Below are positions 9,001-15,700 of a DNA stretch of 56,876 nucleotides, in pieces. Location of the stretch: positions 1 through 56,876 of the forward strand of contig NZ_FMWS01000050.1 of the NCBI RefSeq assembly GCF_900103255.1. The letters are read 5' to 3'. Positions within the stretch are counted from its first letter, which is position 1. The number at the start of each line of letters is the position of its first letter. The DNA comes from Gilliamella bombi (GTDB lineage: Bacteria > Pseudomonadota > Gammaproteobacteria > Enterobacterales > Orbaceae). The notes beneath the pieces were generated by a model. That model did no database searches. It saw only the letters and a program-made list of their open reading frames with translations, and was not told the DNA's origin. The position numbers were made by a program, and so were the translations under genes.

Positions 9001-9348
9001 TTGCACTTGCTCATAATTATCAGCTGAACCCTGGACAGATGTAATAGCCATTCTGACACGAGCAGCCATTTGTCCCCAGTCATCAGCCATATTGACAATG
9101 CTAGTAAAGGCAAAACCACCGGCAAATGCGGTGGCTACACTTAATGCTGATGATTTTAGCTGTGTTAATTGCATATTCATTGCTTGAACTGAGCGATTAT
9201 TGCTAGCAATGTATGCATCAAACCGCTTCGAACGGTCTTCCATAGTTCTGTAATAATCTGTACCAAGCCGTGATGCCCTGCTCATTTCTCGTTGATATGA
9301 TGATGAGTCGGCTGTAACTCGTATTGCTAATTCTCGCAATGTTGCCAT
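6088..9348 (-). CDS. Tail tape measure protein
   Basis: 1086 residues. The N-terminal ~270 residues are a tape-measure N-terminal domain (MATLRELAIRVTADSSSY, GYSTNDTIDFIEAMSNSY, SNDWKSIMASTPNVV). A glycine-rich hydrophobic segment lies near 420-450, followed by long coiled coil (~480-850). The C-terminal part carries an alanine-rich helix and GIDNIPKEGTWLLDKGERVV, common at tape measure C termini. It sets tail length in siphophages. It starts 2 bp after the stop of the frameshift-extended chaperone. No minor-tail genes follow it in the window. Confidence 0.93.
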   Translation of the reverse strand: MATLRELAIRVTADSSSYQREMSRASRLGTDYYRTMEDRSKRFDAYIASNNRSVQAMNMQLTQLKSSALSVATAFAGGFAFTSIVNMADDWGQMAARVRMAITSVQGSADNYEQVQGRLLEISNRNAKAIEDSQELYVATASSMRDLGYSTNDTIDFIEAMSNSYTINATSADKVSTSINAITKSMITGKVSSNDWKSIMASTPNVVTALANSTGKAEEIIKQLGMSGQISMRQLADAMIKVKDETGEMADGMGNTVKDGFTQISNSFKALIGELNSSTGVTQNIASGLKFVADNIHLITGAGTILVSIGLSRYFSGLSLSVFNATKTTLANRAAQISQAQAQLEAVKSLQLKAVAEVNAARFEAQRAVGLKASLVAQNNLTAAINRQTQANNALAAAQTKVNVLTSKFNLLSRAGSGLLGMLGGPLGLATTLVSVGAAFFAMGDGADKAKKPIEELQLPVDELLARFKELDKSRQLNITTGLQAEIDINTKDIDINISDIKDKLTDKLTDILPAGYSGVTLYLSPSNKQAIDEYVNEIDSLKNKLKEGEITSKEFGEKLFEAGQKFTSATAGGEQFKTLIGNITTVLLENAQKLAENKEKMDAVGKASAETAKEVKKLDVADFPNLENQLGVLSQQLDVNKVKSESGAEAAFVLAGLQRAAGDAALEHADDLIALAKGADLSGKMTDKLAQKLSEFAKNLRESFKLQEGFKHSKTIKSAAELYKSQLDKLNSQINAYTDITELQKIRRQLAEGELSKLTDIQKKALESKAIELDKLNAQKEYKSILDSLRTPAEQQLDTYKQHLSIIEKANLSLKEREELLNRMAKKASESAPTFSYHNSYNGLGSDLLNVAEDEKRLHDWNEQQLRIQNDLLAQKLISQQEYADAVVKIEETMQQKQKDIQSAYTLATLGTFSSLTGSIADMFKETAGESSAAYKVMFLASKASAIAQATISTFVAANKARELGMPYGEIAANVVMGLGMANVGMIAAQTLTGMAHSGIDNIPKEGTWLLDKGERVVDARTNADLKDFIKSNKSGSNITVNVPVNVGNGGLSEDDGKAVGNMIKQSVLAIIEEQTRPGGKLNRR

Positions 9349-9350
9349 AA

Positions 9351-9647
9351 TTATTTCCCAAGTAAATTTGATAGCGCGTCAAATATGCTGACAGGCTCTT
9401 TCTTTTCTTCTTTGAATTTAAGTAAACAGTCGTCAAATTCGACTTTTGCACCTTGTGACCGATAGATGCTTGAAGATATTTGTGCGGCGTGCCAATCGTG
9501 CCTTTCGTCGCCGATCGGGTTTAATTTGTCGAATGCGACCCAGTAGTAAAATTCCCTTGCTGATAGCGTTTGCTCAAGCTCGGCAAGAGTTTTACCGAGC
9601 CTTAATGCAAGCTTTAACTTAAAAAACAGCTCGGGATCGCTTTCTAC
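9351..9647 (-). CDS. Tail assembly chaperone, -1 frameshift extension (lambda T-like)
   Basis: This frame has no start of its own. It is entered by -1 frameshifting near the end of the upstream chaperone gene and runs 98 codons to the stop at 9351. The peptide begins VESDPELFFKLKLALRLGKT and continues LAELEQTLSAREFYYWVAFD, a pattern very like lambda T. The predicted fusion (upstream product plus extension) is the GT-type chaperone that binds the tape measure protein during assembly. Confidence 0.85.
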   Translation of the reverse strand, partial: VESDPELFFKLKLALRLGKTLAELEQTLSAREFYYWVAFDKLNPIGDERHDWHAAQISSSIYRSQGAKVEFDDCLLKFKEEKKEPVSIFDALSNLLGK

Positions 9648-10015
9648 TTTTTTTCAGCTTCCTTTATTGGCTCGCTTTTCAAGCCAAGTAGATTAAAAGC
9701 TTCATTTACTAGTCGAGTGTGAACAGGACCGTAACTTTTTACTAAATCATCAATATCATTACTGAAAACAAAATCACCGTTATCGTCAAGCAGCACTGTC
9801 GCAAATAGCGTTGCTTCTGCTTTAATGTTCAGTAAATCTTTTTCGTGTTCAGTTAGCTTTTTATTATCTGTGATATCTTTGATTGTCTTAATGTACCGAT
9901 TAAAATCAGTGTGCAAAGGCTCACGAATAGTAACCGCAACGCCCCATTCTTCAACCCGAATCTTTTTTGTACGAAAGCCTGAATTTTTTGCTGTAATAAT
10001 TTGTTTTAAATTCAT
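9644..10015 (-). CDS. Tail assembly chaperone (lambda G-like)
   Basis: 123 residues between tail tube and tape measure, the invariant place for this gene in siphophages. The segment TIREPLHTDFNRYIKTI and the C-terminal helical part fit tail assembly chaperones. Its ATG overlaps the tail tube stop codon (TAATG). The gene ends in a slippery run; part of the ribosomes should continue in the -1 frame. Confidence 0.85.
   Translation of the reverse strand: MNLKQIITAKNSGFRTKKIRVEEWGVAVTIREPLHTDFNRYIKTIKDITDNKKLTEHEKDLLNIKAEATLFATVLLDDNGDFVFSNDIDDLVKSYGPVHTRLVNEAFNLLGLKSEPIKEAEKK
9647..9653 (-). other. Slippery site A_AAA_AAG for programmed -1 frameshift
   Basis: In the zero frame the last codons are GAA AAA AAG TAG. 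A -1 slip on A_AAA_AAG gives GTA GAA next and opens the lambda T-like frame. The same heptamer is the dnaX frameshift site of E. coli. Confidence 0.85.
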
Positions 10016-10497
10016 TATTTTTGTCCTTGATTAACAGACGGAGCATTAAACACGAATTTACCTTTCACTTTAAACGAGAATGACCCTGTTACAACGCCAT
10101 TTTTCGCTCCTTTGAACTCGTAGCTAGTTACGCGCGCAATCCAATCTATTGAACTACCATCTTCATACTTAATTTGAAATGCGTAGTTATCTCCAGTGTC
10201 ATACGATTTGCGTAATACTTGCTGTGCCGCATTGCCGATAACAAAATTGGCGTTCATTGAAACAGTCGCCTCAGCTGGCAAGCCGCTGATCGTTTCTTTT
10301 GTGATTGATGAAAGAGTTGAAACGTCGATTTCTTCACCCTCGGGGGCTGTCATTGAGTAGTCTGTCACAGTGCATTCTAGACTAAGCTTTGCTGTTGCTG
10401 AGGCGATAAATTTAAGGCTGGGATCTTTACTAACAAAAACACCAACATCCCTTGTTTTTGTGTATTCGCTACTTTGTACTTCTTGAACTTCTGGCAT
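10015..10497 (-). CDS. Major tail tube protein
   Basis: 160 residues from the ATG at 10497, which has a GGAG site 8 bases upstream; an upstream in-frame ATG lies inside a terminator hairpin and is disfavoured. Beta-rich, with a C-terminal SFSFKVKGKFV strand pair typical of tail tube proteins. It sits between tail completion and tail chaperone genes. It forms the siphophage tail tube. Confidence 0.8.
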   Translation of the reverse strand: MPEVQEVQSSEYTKTRDVGVFVSKDPSLKFIASATAKLSLECTVTDYSMTAPEGEEIDVSTLSSITKETISGLPAEATVSMNANFVIGNAAQQVLRKSYDTGDNYAFQIKYEDGSSIDWIARVTSYEFKGAKNGVVTGSFSFKVKGKFVFNAPSVNQGQK

Positions 10498-10514
10498 ATT
10501 AATATCTCCAAAAA

Positions 10515-10537
10515 TAAAAAAACCGCAGTTAAGCGGC
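10515..10537 (-). terminator. Internal terminator before the tail tube gene
   Basis: Leftward CCGC-loop-GCGG hairpin followed by seven T. It lies inside the late operon between connector and tube genes. Q-modified polymerase would read through; unmodified polymerase would stop. Confidence 0.75.
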
Positions 10538-10558
10538 ATAAAATGGTTAAATAGTTAA

Positions 10559-10885
10559 TTATTGAATGTAAAATTCTAACGTTGAGCGATAAAGCTCTGT
10601 TTCGGTTTCATAGTCTTGGCGACTAGTGATATTGAATGGTTTTAACGGTTTCAGTTTTTCGTACGCTTGTTGTTTAATGGTTTCAGCTTCGAGCAGTGTT
10701 TTAGCATAGATATCAACCTGAAAACAATACTCAACAGATGATTGACCACACATGACATCGTCATAAACTTCTGATATTTTTGTGTAGCACAGATAAGGTG
10801 GACTAGTCCCCTGCGGCGCAACTAATGGGCTAACTCGACCATTGCACAATGTTTTTAGTGCGTTGTTAATTTTAGCTTCTATCAT
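10559..10885 (-). CDS. Tail completion / terminator protein (DUF3168)
   Basis: 108 residues with the DUF3168 pattern: an N-terminal helix, VSPLVAPQGTSPPYLCY, then YCFQVDIYAKT and a C-terminal strand. This family caps the tail at the head side (lambda U, HK97 gp10 region). The start overlaps the preceding stop by ATGA. Confidence 0.85.
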   Translation of the reverse strand: MIEAKINNALKTLCNGRVSPLVAPQGTSPPYLCYTKISEVYDDVMCGQSSVEYCFQVDIYAKTLLEAETIKQQAYEKLKPLKPFNITSRQDYETETELYRSTLEFYIQ

Positions 10886-11310
10886 TTCAAGAAAATCTCA
10901 TCGATATCTTTTAAAAACTGTTCAAATGCTGCATCTTCTGCTTTTTTTACATTTGCATCAAATGCAGGTCTAACAAAAGGACGTGCTGACATTTTTGACG
11001 TGCCGTTCTCAAGCATCCACCAATAAAACGGTAAAGTTTGTTTACTTTTGCCTTTTTTTGATTTTTTTGTAACTCGAATTTTTTTGAACTTCACGCCAGC
11101 AGTTAGCGATCCTCTTGCTGTATCTACAGAAATAGACCGCCTCAAGCGTCCAGTTCGAACAGGCGCATTTGCACGAATAGCGTCACGAAAAACCACTGCT
11201 CCAGCACGTACAGCCTTTTTTGAAACTTTTCGTTGCTCTGCTTTTGACAGTAATTTAAAGTCCGCTTCAAGCTCTTTAAATCCAGCAATAGATAACATTG
11301 GTTTAATCAT
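10882..11310 (-). CDS. HK97 gp10-like head-tail protein
   Basis: 142 residues from the ATG at 11310, which overlaps the end of the upstream gene. Features of the HK97 gp10 family: GFKELEADFKLLSKAEQRK near the start, then ANAPVRTGRLRRSI and a C-terminal WWMLENGTSKMSARPFVRPA. It acts at the head-tail interface. A longer frame upstream is open but lies within the preceding gene. Confidence 0.88.
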   Translation of the reverse strand: MIKPMLSIAGFKELEADFKLLSKAEQRKVSKKAVRAGAVVFRDAIRANAPVRTGRLRRSISVDTARGSLTAGVKFKKIRVTKKSKKGKSKQTLPFYWWMLENGTSKMSARPFVRPAFDANVKKAEDAAFEQFLKDIDEIFLK

Positions 11311-11626
11311 AACGTACGCCCTTTTGACAGGGTAATTCAAGCCTTGTCCTTTTTACGTCTTCAAGTACCGCTTTAATGTCGTAATAAGTTCCATTACACA
11401 GCACGCGCATATCAGCAGTAATATCGTTTCTATACCGAATTAGGATTTTACAATCTGTTTGCACCTGTTCAGCTTGTGAGTTTTGATACTCTTTTCCCGA
11501 CACGTCACGAATTTCAGCTCGTACAGTGCACATATCGACCCATTCATTAACTAGCTGTCCCAGTTCGTCCTTGCGTTTAATTTGCTTCTGAAAAGTTACT
11601 TGATTGCGTAATTTGCCTGACTGCAT
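11303..11626 (-). CDS. Head closure / head-tail adaptor (SPP1 gp16 family)
   Basis: 107 residues (ATG 11626; another ATG three codons upstream). LRNQVTFQKQIKRKDELGQLVNEW and the later IRYRNDITADMRV are the phage head-tail adaptor pattern. It plugs the connector after DNA packaging. Overlaps the gp10-like start by 8 bases. Confidence 0.88.
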   Translation of the reverse strand: MQSGKLRNQVTFQKQIKRKDELGQLVNEWVDMCTVRAEIRDVSGKEYQNSQAEQVQTDCKILIRYRNDITADMRVLCNGTYYDIKAVLEDVKRTRLELPCQKGVRYD

Positions 11627-11627
11627 A

Positions 11628-11969
11628 TTAAACACCTATATGAATTCGATATGGGTTTAACAATCGCTCAAATCCATATTTAACATTTGATGAATTTGCG
11701 GCGCTAGTTTCTTCTCTATTTTCATAAAGATGACCCAATAATAAAAGAACAGCGGATTTAAAACTTGAATTGACTAACATCGGACGATCTCCTGCTTTAT
11801 TTGAAAAAACAGCTTGTTTTAGTTCGTCATCTGTTGCGTAAACTTGTCGCTCCAAGAAATTAATTGCTTGTTCCTCTGCGGCATCAAGCTTTAATTGAAT
11901 ATCAGCATCATCAAAATTATGGTCAATGCGCAGATGTAATTTTGCTTCATCAAGCGTTATCAGTGACAT
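11628..11969 (-). CDS. Head-tail connector (gp6-like)
   Basis: 113 residues from ATG 11969: SLITLDEAKLHLRID, then DIQLKLDAAEEQAINFLERQ, typical of gp6-like DNA-packaging adaptors forming a ring under the portal. A longer reading frame to 12101 exists but lies within the preceding gene; the family length favours 11969. Confidence 0.88.
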   Translation of the reverse strand: MSLITLDEAKLHLRIDHNFDDADIQLKLDAAEEQAINFLERQVYATDDELKQAVFSNKAGDRPMLVNSSFKSAVLLLLGHLYENREETSAANSSNVKYGFERLLNPYRIHIGV

Positions 11970-12207
11970 CTTTTTTAGCCTTTTTTTTGGTTTTTGATTT
12001 CGGTTGAGGTTCTTCATCAATATTAGAATGCTGTGGTTCATCTTCTCTATCTGCAACATGATCTTGCTCGTGATAGTGCTTAACCATGCCATTTGATACA
12101 AAATAGGACAGGTCTAATTTATCAACTTCAAACGGTGGCGATTGAGGTGTTCTGATTGTTCCGCCGTAATCAAAACTTTTTAAAGCAATTACTTTTATTT
12201 TTTCCAT
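11950..12207 (-). CDS. Hypothetical structural-cluster protein
   Basis: 85 residues. The N-terminal half is a small beta fold (KVIALKSFDYGGTIR ... LDLSYFVSNGMVKHY); the C-terminal part is acidic and then lysine-rich and probably disordered. Proteins of this size and layout are common between capsid and connector genes; function unknown. It overlaps the gp6-like gene by 20 bases. Confidence 0.7.
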   Translation of the reverse strand: MEKIKVIALKSFDYGGTIRTPQSPPFEVDKLDLSYFVSNGMVKHYHEQDHVADREDEPQHSNIDEEPQPKSKTKKKAKKDVTDNA

Positions 12208-12214
12208 AGATAAT

Positions 12215-12236
12215 AAAGGCGAGTTGCCTCGCCTTT
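12215..12236 (-). terminator. Terminator after major capsid gene
   Basis: Perfect 9-bp stem AAAGGCGAG/CTCGCCTTT with a 4-base loop, directly after the capsid gene. It may lower transcription of tail genes relative to capsid, or need Q for read-through. Confidence 0.75.
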
Positions 12237-12241
12237 CTCCT

Positions 12242-13426
12242 TTACGCTGTTGGTGTTACTTCACCTGTTACAAATGCTTCTGGGCGATATACAGCTAATG
12301 CTAATCGCTCTTCGGCTCGAATGGTGATCATGTTGTTTTCAAAGTCTTTGTCATTCTCTGTAGAAATCAAGACTTCCATATCCATTCGGTCAAAAATTTG
12401 AGCTGCCATATTGAACGCGCCGACTAGGAAATTATTTGCGTTCATAGCTTGGGTTTCTACAACAGGCAAATTCCAAAGTCGAGGCGTTGTGCCGTCCATT
12501 GGATTGCCGATAATATAACGACCTTCATTATCTTTTGTCAGCTCAATACCCGCCCAATCAATTGGGTTTAAAACAATACCATTTGATGGAAATTCAGCTA
12601 AAACAGCTTGAAGTAAAGCTAAACGAATGCGATCAATTGCGGTTGCATTGGCAACAGATAATGACGGAGTAAAACTTGAGGCTTGAGGAACAATACCCAG
12701 AATATTAGAGCCAGAACCATTGCCAAATAATAATTGCTTTTCTTCTGCTAGCTGTAAACCATTACGCGCTCGCCCATCGATATAACTAATCAACCCAGAA
12801 ACATCGTCTAAAATCTGACGAGATGCTTTAAATAAGTGTGCAACAGTGCGTACTGGTGAATTAACTAATCCGAACGTGATGTCAGAATAAGGCTTTGCCA
12901 TACTCTCATCAACAGTTGTTGCATTATTTGTAAATCCAGTTTCTCGGACAAATTCAATTGAGTTTGAGTTAGTAGTTCCCGGGATCAATAAATCACGGAT
13001 TGTCATACGGCGTACTGGTGGTGCAATAATCCCAGCTTGGCGATCCGGAGCCACAATATTCGTTGTTGTGGTCGTAATCGCCGAACGAGGAGCGTTCACA
13101 CGTACTGAACCCCGAAACGAAGCGTTCATATTAGCATTTTTAAATGATTCGCTTTCAACAACCATTTTCCCTAGTGATTGTACAGATTCCTTAGGGTTAT
13201 CCTGAGGTCGTTCAAGCTTTTGAGTAATATCATTTAACTTAGCTTGTAATTCATTGAATTTAGTTAATGCGGTGTCTGCATTCGCTTTTGATTCTTCGCT
13301 TAACTGCTGGTGTGCTTTAATCTCTTTTTCAGATTTCTCTGCATAACCTTTTAATGTGTCACCAACGCTTTTAAGATCAGCTTGGACTTGTTTATACTCT
13401 TGTTCTATTTGTGCTAAATTTGTCAT
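12242..13426 (-). CDS. Major capsid protein, HK97 fold
   Basis: 394 residues. Residues 1 to ~105 are coiled coil (delta/scaffold domain expected to be cleaved by the protease). The remainder has the HK97 capsid hallmarks: IRDLLIPGTTNSNSIEFVRE, AHLFKASRQILDD and EEKQLLFGNGSGSNILGI, plus a C-terminal RAEERLALAVYRPEAFV. The start overlaps the protease stop by 4 bases, so expression is coupled. Confidence 0.95.
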   Translation of the reverse strand: MTNLAQIEQEYKQVQADLKSVGDTLKGYAEKSEKEIKAHQQLSEESKANADTALTKFNELQAKLNDITQKLERPQDNPKESVQSLGKMVVESESFKNANMNASFRGSVRVNAPRSAITTTTTNIVAPDRQAGIIAPPVRRMTIRDLLIPGTTNSNSIEFVRETGFTNNATTVDESMAKPYSDITFGLVNSPVRTVAHLFKASRQILDDVSGLISYIDGRARNGLQLAEEKQLLFGNGSGSNILGIVPQASSFTPSLSVANATAIDRIRLALLQAVLAEFPSNGIVLNPIDWAGIELTKDNEGRYIIGNPMDGTTPRLWNLPVVETQAMNANNFLVGAFNMAAQIFDRMDMEVLISTENDKDFENNMITIRAEERLALAVYRPEAFVTGEVTPTA

Positions 13427-14286
13427 TTTAAAATACCTTTTAGTGAATTTGATAGTTTTGTTGTAGAGCCAATCTCTACGTTTATTTGAACATCAGAAGC
13501 AGCGCACGGCGTGCTTTCGCTAGCAGCGCTAGACATGCTAGTTTTTAGTTCTTGAATGAGTTTTCGACGCTCAGTTCTCGGTAATTGGGCTTTGGCGAGC
13601 AGGGCGTCTAATTTTTTGATTGATGAATTCGGATCGGATTCTTTTTGTTTTGTTACGATATCAGCAGGTAATAATGAATCAGCAAAACCTTGCTCGACCG
13701 CATCATTACCGACGATGTAAGTTTCTTTATCCATCATCGATATAATTAGGTTTTTATCCAATCCAGATCTAATTGCGTAAATATCGGTCATAGCTAAATC
13801 GAATGGCTCAATTGTTTCCGCCACTTCTCTAAAATCATGGCGATTTCCTACAGCGTGCAGCCAGCAATTATGAATCATTAAAAATCCTGCTCTAGCTATT
13901 TGTAAATCATCCCCAGCCATTGCAATTATTGATGCGGCAGATGCGGCAATGCCGATTATTTTTACCGTGACTTTCCCACCGTGATTACGAAGAAGGTTAT
14001 AAATAGCAAAACCTTCAAACATATCGCCACCGGGCGAATTGATGTAGACAGTAACATCCTGATCATGGCCTATCTGACGAAGAGCCGCAGCAATTCGTTT
14101 TGCAGTCACTCCCTCGCCGGTCCAATAATCAAGACCAATAGGATCTAAAATAGATATCGTGTTATCTTCTTCTATTTCGGCTCTAATCCCTGATTCCCAT
14201 TTATTTAAAGCATTTGCGCTCAAATCAAAGGCAATAGGAACCTTTTGCAGCGACTGTGGCGCTACAGGTAAGTTTTGTTTTTTCAT
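13423..14286 (-). CDS. Head maturation protease, ClpP-like
   Basis: 287 residues. A ClpP-like serine protease fold covers ~30-215, with INSPGGD oxyanion motif near 82-88, the nucleophile in AASAASIIAMAGD and the histidine in FLMIHNCWL. The C-terminal ~70 residues are polar. It trims the capsid delta domain during maturation. Located between portal and capsid genes as in HK97-type phages. Confidence 0.93.
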   Translation of the reverse strand: MKKQNLPVAPQSLQKVPIAFDLSANALNKWESGIRAEIEEDNTISILDPIGLDYWTGEGVTAKRIAAALRQIGHDQDVTVYINSPGGDMFEGFAIYNLLRNHGGKVTVKIIGIAASAASIIAMAGDDLQIARAGFLMIHNCWLHAVGNRHDFREVAETIEPFDLAMTDIYAIRSGLDKNLIISMMDKETYIVGNDAVEQGFADSLLPADIVTKQKESDPNSSIKKLDALLAKAQLPRTERRKLIQELKTSMSSAASESTPCAASDVQINVEIGSTTKLSNSLKGILK

Positions 14287-14295
14287 TGATATACC

Positions 14296-15543
14296 TTAGT
14301 TTTTAGATTTTCCAAGCGCATCAATTGGCGCCATTGCAGTTTGAATTGTTAATACGTCAGCGTTACCGCCGCGTTTTGGCAGGTTTTCTTTTACTCGTAC
14401 TTCATCACGTGTGTAAATACCGTTGTTAACCATTGCTGAATAAAAGCTGGCTCTGGCAGAACTATCGCCCTTTAATAAACCATCAAGACTAAATTCAGCG
14501 TAATATTTACTACGATCTTCTGGAGACAATAGCCGTTTATTAATGGATTGTTGAATTCTTGTTATCCAAGGGTTTAAATTAAATGTAACAAACGCTATCA
14601 TTTGTTGCTCTAGCCCCGATCCCCAACTGGTATTTTTTTCAGTGTATCCAATCATCCAAGGAGGGACGCGGAACCATCTGCAAATTTCTTCAATACTAAA
14701 CTTTCTAGATTCGAGTAATTGCGCATCCTCAGGACTAATACCAATTTGTTTTGCTTCTAATCCGTACTCTAAAATTGGAGACTTTCCAGCGTTCATTGCA
14801 CCAGATATTTCGCGTACGCTCGTTCTAAACTCTTCGCGCTGTTCTTTCTTGATGATTTTATCTGTAGAAAATGCAACGGTGGGCATTAATCCGTTTTTGA
14901 ACGTGCTGTTTGCTGCAGCATCAGCAGACATTGCCGAACCAATTACATTGGCTCCGTATTGAATTGGTGAAATACCTGTAATACCGTCTAATGTAAATGC
15001 CTTTGTGTGGAACATGTCATTTTCAGATATTATCCTAGTGCTATTTTTATTAGAATATCGATATCTCAGGCTTCCATCCTCTTGTAGTTGAGTCTCTATA
15101 GATTGCGGAAGCAGGAAGTTTATTGAAGAAACTTTATTAGCAGTCCTTTTTATTTCAGCGTAAGCGTTTCCTCTCAGTAGCATTGCCGCTAATTCAATTT
15201 GCCAAAATTCAAATGGTGTATTGTTATAATTTGGGCTTGAATGTAAAACATCTTGTAGCTGATGTTCACTTGCAACTCTACGCCCCCCATCCGGCAATCG
15301 TTCATAGAGATTTAACGGTAATGTTGAAACGGTGTCCGAAATAAGCCCAACACATGCCCACACCGCCGATAATCTCAATGATTTATCTACAGATACATTT
15401 TGTCCGCTTGCTGATTGCCAACCAAAAAAATTTGCCCAGAATTCACTATCAGAGGGTCTAATAACATTACCGCCAGTATCCAATACTTCGCTTCTCGGTG
15501 ACTTAAAAGAATCACTAAGAACCTGAAAGAAATTTTTAGCCAT
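14296..15543 (-). CDS. Portal protein, HK97 family
   Basis: 415 residues. Motifs of the HK97 portal family: SLRLSAVWACVGLISDTV, the later YNNTPFEFWQ and GNAYAEIKR, and IEEICRWFRVPPWMIGYTEK in the C-terminal half. It forms the dodecameric DNA entry channel. Start overlaps a small membrane-protein gene by 8 bases. Confidence 0.95.
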   Translation of the reverse strand: MAKNFFQVLSDSFKSPRSEVLDTGGNVIRPSDSEFWANFFGWQSASGQNVSVDKSLRLSAVWACVGLISDTVSTLPLNLYERLPDGGRRVASEHQLQDVLHSSPNYNNTPFEFWQIELAAMLLRGNAYAEIKRTANKVSSINFLLPQSIETQLQEDGSLRYRYSNKNSTRIISENDMFHTKAFTLDGITGISPIQYGANVIGSAMSADAAANSTFKNGLMPTVAFSTDKIIKKEQREEFRTSVREISGAMNAGKSPILEYGLEAKQIGISPEDAQLLESRKFSIEEICRWFRVPPWMIGYTEKNTSWGSGLEQQMIAFVTFNLNPWITRIQQSINKRLLSPEDRSKYYAEFSLDGLLKGDSSARASFYSAMVNNGIYTRDEVRVKENLPKRGGNADVLTIQTAMAPIDALGKSKN

Positions 15544-15700
15544 TTGTTAAGCCTCTTTTAATGAAATAAGCCGTTATGAACGAGCATAAAGAGGCTGTTA
15601 AAATTGAATACTGATATCCGAATATTAGATATGCAGCAATAATCAGCAATACAAAGCCAAATAAGCTAAAAGCCATGAATAAAATTAATGCTAGTTTCAT
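15536..15700 (-). CDS. Small two-helix membrane protein between terminase and portal
   Basis: 54 residues. ATG at 15700 overlaps the terminase stop (ATGA) and its stop overlaps the portal ATG by 8 bases, so it is sandwiched by translational coupling. Two hydrophobic segments (about 3-27 and 31-47) and a basic end. The tight overlaps argue it is real. Function unknown. Confidence 0.75.
   Translation of the reverse strand: MKLALILFMAFSLFGFVLLIIAAYLIFGYQYSILTASLCSFITAYFIKRGLTNG

Noticed and set aside
6068-9125. Several open frames opposite or shifted to the tape measure gene
   Set aside because: They follow from the low stop density antisense to a long gene; no start signals or protein-like features.
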